From: Ideonella aquatica | GTDB lineage: Bacteria > Pseudomonadota > Gammaproteobacteria > Burkholderiales > Burkholderiaceae_C | NCBI RefSeq assembly: GCF_018069755.1 | Contig: NZ_JAGQDE010000003.1 | Location: 124,001-188,000, forward strand | DNA: 64,000 nt | Reading direction: 5' to 3' | Shown here: one piece after another, positions 16,994-24,200 of the stretch | How positions within the stretch are numbered: position 1 is the first letter of the stretch | How the letters are laid out: the number at the start of each line of letters is the position of its first letter | The notes under the pieces: model-generated | Seen by the model: only the letters and a program-made list of their open reading frames with translations | What the model was told of the DNA's origin: nothing | The model's database searches: none | Translations under genes and position numbers: made by a program

Positions 16994-17530
16994 ATGAGCG
17001 ACTGGACTGTCTCCGACGCCCGCGCCGATCTGCGTGAGGCCTACCTCGATGGTGCCCCCGGGGTGGCGGCGTCCTCGCTGGCCTGGCTGGTGGCGGCCGG
17101 TGTGGCCGCGCAGGTCTCGGCCCAAGCCGCGGTGCTGGCGCTGCTGCTGGGCGGGGCACTGATCCATCCGGTGGGCGTGCTGCTGGCCAAGGCGCTGGGC
17201 CGGCGCGGTACGCACACGCCGGGCAATCCGCTGGGCACGCTGGCGGTCGAGGGCACGCTGTGGATGCTGGGCGGCATCGCGGTGGCCTACGGCTTGCAGG
17301 TGCTGCGCATCGAGTGGTTCTTTCCGGCGATGCTGCTGACGATCGGTGGGCGCTATCTGACTTTCCAGTCGCTGTACGGCCTGCGCGTTTACTGGCTGAT
17401 GGGCGGCGTGCTGATGGCCGTGGGCTTGGCCTTGGCGCTGCTGCGGGCGACGCCGCTGCATGCGGCGCTGGCCGGGGGCGTGATCGAGGCGGTGTTCGCC
17501 GCCGGGCTGCTGGTGCGGGCGCGCCGCTGA
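16994..17530 (+). CDS. Conserved small integral membrane protein
   Basis: 178 aa with about five or six hydrophobic helices and a short soluble N-terminus (MSDWTVSDARADLREAYLDG). I recall a domain of unknown function with this DAR-x-DLREAY-x-G beginning (possibly DUF7010) but cannot confirm it. No catalytic motif seen. It starts 16 bases after the MarR stop, so it could be co-transcribed with the regulator. ATG 16994 is chosen over an upstream GTG/ATG extension because it starts the conserved region. Confidence 0.72.
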   Translation: MSDWTVSDARADLREAYLDGAPGVAASSLAWLVAAGVAAQVSAQAAVLALLLGGALIHPVGVLLAKALGRRGTHTPGNPLGTLAVEGTLWMLGGIAVAYGLQVLRIEWFFPAMLLTIGGRYLTFQSLYGLRVYWLMGGVLMAVGLALALLRATPLHAALAGGVIEAVFAAGLLVRARR

Positions 17531-17531
17531 G

Positions 17532-17921
17532 TCACGGGGCAGCGTGGCAGGCCACGCCCAGCTTGTTGCCGTCGGGGTCGCGGAAGTAGGCGCCCCAGTA
17601 GTGCGGGTGGTAGTGCGGCCGCAGGCCCGGCGGGCCCTCGCAGCGGCCGCCCAGCTTCAGCGCGGTGGCGTGGGCGCGGTTCACCTGCTCGCGCGTGGCG
17701 GCCAGCAGCGCCACCATCTGGCCGTTGCCGGGCGCGTGCTCGCCCTCGAAAGGACGACCGATCAGCAGCAGCGGTCGCGGCCCGGGCGTGCTCTGCCAGG
17801 CGGCCCAGGGGCGGCTGCGGTCGACGAAACGCGGCGCGATCTCCAGCACCTCGGCCAGCGCGCTGTAGAAACCCAGCGCTCGCTCGAAATCGGTGACGCC
17901 GATGAAGACGTGGGACAGCAT
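17532..17921 (-). CDS. VOC-superfamily (glyoxalase/bleomycin-resistance-like) protein
   Basis: 129-aa single-domain vicinal oxygen chelate protein. Start MLSHVFIGVTDFERALGFYS is the usual first beta-alpha-beta unit with metal His4; the end, HYHPHYWGAYFRDPDGNKLG, matches the VOC consensus. Substrate unknown; relatives bind or modify small electrophiles, antibiotics or do nothing catalytic. The start at 17921 is chosen because upstream in-frame residues do not match the family. It is divergent from the Rieske oxygenase by 30 bases and converges with the membrane-protein gene with a one-base gap. Confidence 0.87.
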   Translation of the reverse strand: MLSHVFIGVTDFERALGFYSALAEVLEIAPRFVDRSRPWAAWQSTPGPRPLLLIGRPFEGEHAPGNGQMVALLAATREQVNRAHATALKLGGRCEGPPGLRPHYHPHYWGAYFRDPDGNKLGVACHAAP

Positions 17922-17951
17922 GGCGCCGCAGTCTACGGGTAAGCTGGCTTC

Positions 17952-18911
17952 ATGGGCTACGAACACGATGTCGCGCACCCGCTGCTGCGGGTGGAGGAAC
18001 TGGGCGACGCGCCGCAGGCGCTGCGCCTGCTGGGCGAGGACTGGGTGGTCTGGCGCGACGGCCAGGGCCAGGCGCGCGCCGCGCGCGACCAGTGTCCGCA
18101 CCGCGGCGCGCGGCTGTCACTGGGCCGCGTCTGCGCGGGTCAGCTGGAGTGCCCGTACCACGGCTGGCGTTTCGACGGCGACGGCCGTTGCGTCGCCATC
18201 CCCGCGGTGCCGGGCTTCACGCCGCCAGCGTCGCATGGGCTGGCCGCGCAGCCGCTGGTGGCCTTCGCTGGCCTGTGGTGGCTGGTGCCACCCGGGTCCA
18301 ATCCACCGGTGTTCGCTGCCGAGTCCGAGCCGCGGCTGCGCAAGCTCACCGTCGGCCCGTTCGATGTGGCCACCAGCGCGCCGCGGGTGGTGGAGAACTT
18401 CCTGGACATGGCGCATTTCGGCTTCGTGCACGAGGGCTGGCTGGGCGAGCGCAGCCATGGCGAGGTGCCGCCCTACCAGGTGGACGCCACCCTCGACGGC
18501 CTGCACGCCCACGGCTGCCGCGCCTGGCAGCCGCGCAGCAACCTGCAGTCCACCGAAGGCTCCTGGGTCGACTACAGCTACCGCGTGCCGGCGCCCTACA
18601 CGGCGGTGCTGGAGAAGGCGCCCGATGCCCAGCAGGGCTGGCGTGAGGGCATCGCCCTGTTCATCTGCCCGCAGGACGAGGAACGCAGCCGTGCCTGGTT
18701 CCGCCTGGCGGTGCCTGACTGGGACAGCAGCGACGAGCAGGTGGCGGCCTTCCAGCACACCATCTTCGCCCAGGACCAGCCGGTGCTGGAGTCGCAGCGG
18801 CCGCGCCGCCTGCCGCTGAGTGGCGAGGTGCACAGCGCCGCCGACCGGATGTCCAGCGCCTACCGGCGCTGGCTGCGCGAGCGGGGCGTGGGCTTTGGCG
18901 TCCTGCCCTGA
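17952..18911 (+). CDS. Rieske [2Fe-2S] non-haem iron oxygenase, alpha subunit
   Basis: 319-aa aromatic-ring-hydroxylating or demethylating oxygenase subunit. Rieske ligands: Cys48 and His50 (CPHRGARLS), Cys67 and His70 (CPYHGW). Mononuclear iron motif: ENFLDMAHFGFVHEG with Asp152, His155 and His160, the normal D-x2-H-x4-H spacing. It is shorter than naphthalene-dioxygenase alpha subunits and closer in size to VanA/Pdmo-type enzymes. No reductase or ferredoxin gene is adjacent, so electrons must come from elsewhere. Substrate not identifiable from sequence. Confidence 0.9.
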   Translation: MGYEHDVAHPLLRVEELGDAPQALRLLGEDWVVWRDGQGQARAARDQCPHRGARLSLGRVCAGQLECPYHGWRFDGDGRCVAIPAVPGFTPPASHGLAAQPLVAFAGLWWLVPPGSNPPVFAAESEPRLRKLTVGPFDVATSAPRVVENFLDMAHFGFVHEGWLGERSHGEVPPYQVDATLDGLHAHGCRAWQPRSNLQSTEGSWVDYSYRVPAPYTAVLEKAPDAQQGWREGIALFICPQDEERSRAWFRLAVPDWDSSDEQVAAFQHTIFAQDQPVLESQRPRRLPLSGEVHSAADRMSSAYRRWLRERGVGFGVLP

Positions 18912-20129
18912 TCAGGCCAGGTCCAGCGTCGGCACGCCCTGGTAGCGGCCGACCAGGCACTGGGCCAGCACGCAGGCCAGGCCCATGTCACCGGTCCACA
19001 GGCCGTGCCAGGGCTGGCCGTGCTGATGCTGCAGGGCCCGCATCTGGCCGATGGCGTGCATCGCGAAGGCGCGCGCCCGCTGCAGCCAGCGCTCGTCGCC
19101 CTGGCGGGCATGCAGCGCCAGCAGCGCCAGCGCGTTGCCGGCCGTGCCGTGGCAGACGCCAGGGCCCTTGGCCAGCGGGCCGGCCTGCCAGATGGCTTCG
19201 CCAGCGGCGGCCAGCAGCGCCTCAAACTCAGCGTCCAGGTTCGAGGGCAGGGCGTTCATCGCGCACAGGATGCCCGGGGCGCCATGGCACCACTGCAGCA
19301 GGGCCAGCGCGCCGCCGGGGCGCGGGGTGTACAGGCCGGGCGGCCAGTTGGCCAGCGCGCCCTCGCGGCGCGCGGTGCGGCTCAGCGTGTCGATCGCCAG
19401 GGCCTGCAGCGCCGCGCGCTCAGCCTCGGGCAGCCAGGCGCTGGCCAGCAGCAGCGCATGCAGGTTGCCGGCAAGGCCGTGGCCGGCGCCCAGGTAGATC
19501 ACCTCGCGGCCATGGATGGCCTGGGTCCACACCTGGCAGCCGCTGTCGTCATGGCGGTGCAGGCCGGCCATGACGGCGCTGACGTTGGCGCGCAGTTCGT
19601 CCACGGCGCGTGGGTCGTTGGCCAGGTGCGCCAGGTGCCAGGCCCCGAGCATCGTGCCCGGGGCGCCCCACAGCGCCTCCTGGCTGGGATGGTGGCGGTT
19701 GGCGGCCGCCACGGCCAGCAGGCGGCTGGCCGCGTCATCGCGGCCGGTCAGCCGCCACTGCACCAGGCGCAGGCCCGCCTCGCCCAGGAACCAGGAGGGC
19801 AAGGGCTCGCCGTTGTCGGGCGCGCGCTGCCAGGCCGCGGCCAGCGCGTCGACGCGCGCCGCCGGGTCCCATGGCAGCGAGGCGTGGCCCTGGCGGCGCA
19901 GCCACCACAGCGCCCACAGCAGGCCGGCGCCGCCCAGGTACAGGCCCTTGAAGCCGCCGTCGGGGGTGTCGCCCGCGTCGTCGCGGGGATGCACGGGCCA
20001 GGTACCGTCGGGACGGGCCGCGGCCTCGCAGGTGCTGACGATCTCCTGCACGGTGGCGCGTGCAGCGTCCGCATCCCAGGCCGGTGCGTCCAGCGGCGTG
20101 TGTCGTTCGGGGTGGAAGATCAGGCTCAT
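18912..20129 (-). CDS. LanC-like (lanthionine synthetase C-like) protein with intact zinc site
   Basis: 405-aa alpha/alpha toroid of the LanC/LANCL superfamily. Seven GxxG-type helical repeats are visible: YLGGAGLLWA, WFLGEAGLRL, LWGAPGTMLG, YLGAGHGLAG, WCHGAPGILC, VCHGTAGNAL and LWTGDMGLAC. The zinc ligands are Cys281 (WCHG), Cys326 and His327 (CHG), 45 residues apart, matching NisC (Cys284, Cys330, His331); His217 fits the NisC catalytic His212. No LanB/LanM dehydratase or lantibiotic precursor is nearby, so it is not an ordinary lantibiotic cyclase. Eukaryotic LANCL enzymes add glutathione to dehydroamino acids in proteins. Here a GST gene is in the same operon. Start 20129 overlaps the upstream GNAT stop as ATGA; an in-frame ATG four codons upstream is less likely. 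Confidence 0.88.
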   Translation of the reverse strand: MSLIFHPERHTPLDAPAWDADAARATVQEIVSTCEAAARPDGTWPVHPRDDAGDTPDGGFKGLYLGGAGLLWALWWLRRQGHASLPWDPAARVDALAAAWQRAPDNGEPLPSWFLGEAGLRLVQWRLTGRDDAASRLLAVAAANRHHPSQEALWGAPGTMLGAWHLAHLANDPRAVDELRANVSAVMAGLHRHDDSGCQVWTQAIHGREVIYLGAGHGLAGNLHALLLASAWLPEAERAALQALAIDTLSRTARREGALANWPPGLYTPRPGGALALLQWCHGAPGILCAMNALPSNLDAEFEALLAAAGEAIWQAGPLAKGPGVCHGTAGNALALLALHARQGDERWLQRARAFAMHAIGQMRALQHQHGQPWHGLWTGDMGLACVLAQCLVGRYQGVPTLDLA

Positions 20130-20527
20130 CCGGGGCGCCACTCCATCAGTCGGTCGGGCGCGGCCGGTGGGCCGAAGCCGAAGAGGCGGTACAGCGCGTG
20201 GGCGTCGCGCGTGGCCAGCAGCCAGCGGCGCAGGCCCTGGAGCTCGGGGTGGCCGGTGATCGCGCCCAGCAACTGGCGCGCCAGACCGCGGCCGCGGTGC
20301 GATTCCAGCACGTAGACATCGGCCAGGTAGGCGAAGCTGCTGCGGTCGGTGATGACCCGCGCGAAGCCGACCTGGGCGCCGTCGTCATAGACGCCAAAGC
20401 ACATCGAGTGGGCGATCGCGCGCGCCACCTTCTCGCGGGCGATGCCGGGCGACCAGTAGGAGCGGCTGAGGAAGGCGTGCACCGCGTCCAGGTCGATGCG
20501 CGCCGGGTCGTCGCTGACCTCGATCAT
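20126..20527 (-). CDS. GNAT-family N-acetyltransferase
   Basis: 133-aa acetyltransferase. It shows SYWSPGIAREKVARAIAHS, then YLADVYVLESHRGRGLARQL with the acetyl-CoA-binding RGRGLA, and ends LLATRDAHALYRLFGF with the typical C-terminal Tyr. Small enough to be a single domain. Substrate unknown. It is the middle gene of a three-gene coupled set: its ATG overlaps the GST stop and its stop overlaps the LanC-like start, both as ATGA, so the three proteins should be made together. Confidence 0.86.
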   Translation of the reverse strand: MIEVSDDPARIDLDAVHAFLSRSYWSPGIAREKVARAIAHSMCFGVYDDGAQVGFARVITDRSSFAYLADVYVLESHRGRGLARQLLGAITGHPELQGLRRWLLATRDAHALYRLFGFGPPAAPDRLMEWRPG

Positions 20528-21147
20528 GGCGCGGCCACCACGCCGTCGCCGTGCGGCGCGCGCTGGAAGCTGGGCTGCTGTTCGGCCTGGGCCGACAGCG
20601 CTGCCAGCGTGGGGTAGGGCGCCGGGTCGACACCGCCCAGCGTGGCCATCAGGAAGTGCCAGACCACGGCGCTGGTGATCGCGTCCTGGGTGGGCTGCTG
20701 CCAGTCGACCGGCTGGCCGGCGTGGGCGGCCTCCAGCGCCGCCAGGCCGCCCTGCATCTGCATCGTCACGCGGTCAACCCAGGGCTGGTGGCGTTTCTCC
20801 TCGGGGCGGATGGCGCGCTCGTAGACCAGCTGCACCGCCTTCTCGCAGGCCGCCAGCGCCAGGCCCAGGCGGTGCAGCGCCTGGCGGCGCTCGGGCAGGG
20901 TGCGGGGCATCAGGCTGCGTGGCGCGGCCAGGGCCTCGGCGTAGTCCAGGATCAGCGTCGAATCGGTCAGCATGGTGCCGTCGTCGCACACCAGCGTGGG
21001 CGCCTTGACCACCGGGTTGATGCGGCGGAACTCGTCGACGTGGCGGAACACCGACAGCGGCCGGTGCTGGAAGGGCAGGCCCAGGGCCTGCAGCGAGACC
21101 GCCACGCGGCGGACATAGGGCGAATCGAGCATGCCGATGAGTTGCAT
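20524..21147 (-). CDS. Glutathione S-transferase family protein
   Basis: 207 aa with an N-terminal thioredoxin-fold GST domain: MQLIGMLDSPYVRRVAVSLQ, in which Ser9 is the likely thiolate-stabilising residue, the cis-Pro segment VKAPTLVCDDG, and the glutathione gamma-Glu contact LTDSTLILDY. An all-helical C-terminal domain follows. Conjugates or carries glutathione in the cytoplasm. First gene of a GST-GNAT-LanC-like operon and divergent from the alpha-2-macroglobulin gene by 60 bases. Confidence 0.9.
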   Translation of the reverse strand: MQLIGMLDSPYVRRVAVSLQALGLPFQHRPLSVFRHVDEFRRINPVVKAPTLVCDDGTMLTDSTLILDYAEALAAPRSLMPRTLPERRQALHRLGLALAACEKAVQLVYERAIRPEEKRHQPWVDRVTMQMQGGLAALEAAHAGQPVDWQQPTQDAITSAVVWHFLMATLGGVDPAPYPTLAALSAQAEQQPSFQRAPHGDGVVAAP

Positions 21148-21172
21148 CGCGGGGTCCCGTCGTGGTGCTGTC

Positions 21173-21178
21173 CATAAT
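21173..21178 (+). promoter_or_regulatory. Possible -10 element of the alpha-2-macroglobulin operon
   Basis: CATAAT (5 of 6 bases of TATAAT) stands out in GC-rich DNA 30 bases before the ATG at 21208, inside the 60-base divergent gap with the GST gene. No convincing -35 at 16-18 bases was found. Confidence 0.35.
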
Positions 21179-21207
21179 CATCGCAAAGCACGCGGGGAGA
21201 TGCATCC

Positions 21208-24200
21208 ATGGGAGCGATGATGGGGTTCAGGCAGGCACTGGCGGCCGGGCTGTTCGGCGTGTTGCAGGGGGCGATGGCGGCCACGCAGCCGGCGGTGATC
21301 GACACCCGACCCGGCATCGATGGCGTGCTGGAGGGCCGCAGCTGGGTCGCGCTGCGTCTGGCTGCACCGCTGGCCGAGCGGCCCCAGGCGCTGTGCGACA
21401 TCTGGGGCCTGCGCTCGGCGGTGCCGGTCGAGGTGGCCGAGGGCGCCAGCCGCCTGAAGCTGCTGGACGCGGCAGGGGTGCCGCTGGTCGAACGTGACCC
21501 GGGCGCGGCCCAGCCCTGGGCCGTGCTGCGTTGCCAGGCCACGCTGCCGGATGGCGCGCCGCTGTCGCTGCGCTGGCTGCGACCGCGGCGCAACGACGCG
21601 GCGGTGGGCCTGATGCTGTGGGACAGCCAGCGCCTGGACTTCCGTGCGCGCAGTGACTGGCCGCTGGGCGTGGAGTGCTCGCGCAGCACCCAGGGCAGCG
21701 GCTGCAGTCCGCTGGAGCCGGTGCGGGTGCAGTTCCAGCAGCCGGTGCGCCTGAGCGATCTGGCCCAGGTGCGGCTGAAGGCGGCGGATGGCACGCTGGT
21801 GGCCCCGCGCGCGCCGGTGGCCAGCGGCGACGGGGTCGGCGACCAACTGGTCTTCGGCCCGCTGCCGCCCAAGAGCCGCTACCAACTGGTCTGGCCCAGC
21901 CCGCTGGCCGGCGCTGATGGCCGCGACCTGCTGGGTCGCGCGCGCACGCTGGCGCCGCTGCCGGTGCTGGTGGGCGACACGCCGCCGCTGGCCAAGTTCG
22001 GCGGCCGCTTCGGCATCGCCGAGCGCGCCATCGGTGGCGTGGTGCCACTCACGGTGCGTCAGGTCGAGGGCAAGGGCGACTCGGTCCAGGCCACGCTGCG
22101 CACGCTGCGCGTCAGCGACGACGCGACCATGATCCGCGCCTACCAGGAGTTGATGCGCGTCACCCAGGCCGATGACAGCCACGCTCGCCTGGCCGATGAC
22201 TGGGCCGAGGGCGATGAGTCCGAGTCCGCCGCGCCCGCCAAGGGCGCGGCGTTCCGCTACGCCTTCCGCTCCAAGCCCGATGCCGACACCCGCGCGCTGC
22301 CCTGGCTGAAGACGCTGCGCGAGGCGCGCAGCCAGCCGCTGCCGCGCCAGTTCGAGGGCCGTGCCTTCGAGGTGCTGGGCGTGCCGCTGCCCGAGCCCGG
22401 CCTGCACCTGATGGAGGTGGAAAGCCGCGCGCTGGGCCGCGGCCTGCTGGGCGGATCGCAAACCATGTATGTGCGCGCCGGGGCGCTGGTGACCGACCTG
22501 GGCGTGCACCTGCACCTGTCCGAGCGCCAGGCCGCGGTGTGGGTGACGCGCCTGTCCAGCGGACAGCCCCAGGCCCACGCGGCGATCACACTGTACGACT
22601 GCCGCGCCAAGGTCCTGGCCCAAGGCCGAGCCAATGCACAAGGCTGGCTGACGCTGGACGTGGCCCAGGGCGACGACCGCTGGTCCTGCCCGCTGTTCGC
22701 CTTTGCCCATGTGGGCGACGACACCGGCTTCGTGAGCAGCCGCTGGCAGCAGGGCATCGAGACCTGGCGCTTCGAGACCCTGCGCGAGGGCTGGGCGCCC
22801 AGCTCCGACCGCATCACCCACGCGGTACTGGCGCGCTCGCTGCTGCGCCCGGGCGAGACGCTGCATGCGCGCCTGTACTGGCGCCGCATCGGCGCGCATG
22901 GCGAGCTGCTGGCGCCCGATGCGGCCCAGCTGCCGCGCAGCATCGACCTGGTGCACCAGGGCAGCGGTGAGCGCCGCAGCCTGCCGGTGAGCTGGGATGC
23001 GCGCGGCCAGGCCGAGCTGGTGTGGCCGCTGCCCAGTGGCCTCAAGCGCGGCGCCTGGGCGCTGGCCTTTGGCGATGCCTATGGCGAGACGGTGCAGTTC
23101 CGCGTCGAGGAGTTCCGCCTGCCGCTGCTCAAGGCCGAGGTGCTGGCGCCCACCGCCGCGCAGGTGCTGGTACCGATCAGCGACGGCCATCCGGCGCGCG
23201 TGGCCTCGTCGCTGCGCCTGTCCTACCTGGCCGGCGGTGCGGCGGCCGGCGAAAGCGTCAAGGTCTTCCAGCGCCTGGCGCCGCTGACGCCGCGCTTCGA
23301 GCAGCATGAGGGCTTCTGGTTCGGCCATGACGACCGCTGGCGCAGCGAGGATGCCGGCAGCGAAGCCGCGCTCGGCAGTGCGGTGGACGGCGAGGCCATC
23401 GGCGACGAGCGCGCCCGCACGCTGGACGCCCAGGGCACGCTGAAGGTGGAGGCACTGATCCAGCGGCCGCTGGACCGCCCGCGCACCCTGGTCACCGAGA
23501 TGGAATACCGCGACCCCAACGGCGAAACCTACCGCGCCCAGGGCCGCACGCCGCTGTGGCCGGCGTCCCTGGTGCTGGGCATCCGCGCCGCGCCCTGGAG
23601 CAACGAGGCCCGGCGCAGCGTCGAGCTGCTGGCGGTGGACCCCAGCGGCAAACCGGTGGCCGATGCCGCGGTGCGGCTGGAAGGCGGCTGGGACGGCTAT
23701 GTGTCGTACCGCCGCCGCTCGGTGGGCGGCTTCTACGGCTATGCCAGCGAGCGCCGCGACTACACACCCGAGCCGGTCTGCGAGGGCCGCACCGATGCCC
23801 AGGGCCGGCTGCGCTGCCAGGTGGCGCCCACGATGGACGGCCTGGACGCGGGCGAGTACACGCTGCGCGGCATCGCCACTGATGCCCAGGGCCGCCAGGC
23901 CCGGGTGGGCACCACGCTGTGGTTCTATGGCGGCGGCGAGCTGTGGTTCGCCCAGGGCGACCACGACCGCATCGATGTGCTGTCCGAGAAGACCCGCTTC
24001 AAGCCCGGCGAGACCGCCACGCTGCAGGTGCGCTCGCCCTTCCGCGAGGCCACCGCCTGGGTCAACGTGATGCGCGGCGGCCAGGTGGTCGACACCCTGG
24101 TGCTGCCGATCAGCGGCCAGCAGCCGCAGATCAGCCTGCCGATCAAGCCCAGCTACGCGCCCAACGTGTTCGTCAACGTGCTGGTGATGCGCGGCCGCGT

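Noticed and set aside
18912-20129. Lantibiotic biosynthesis cluster
   Set aside because: LanC-like gene is present, but no dehydratase, precursor, exporter or immunity gene within the neighbouring 10 kb.
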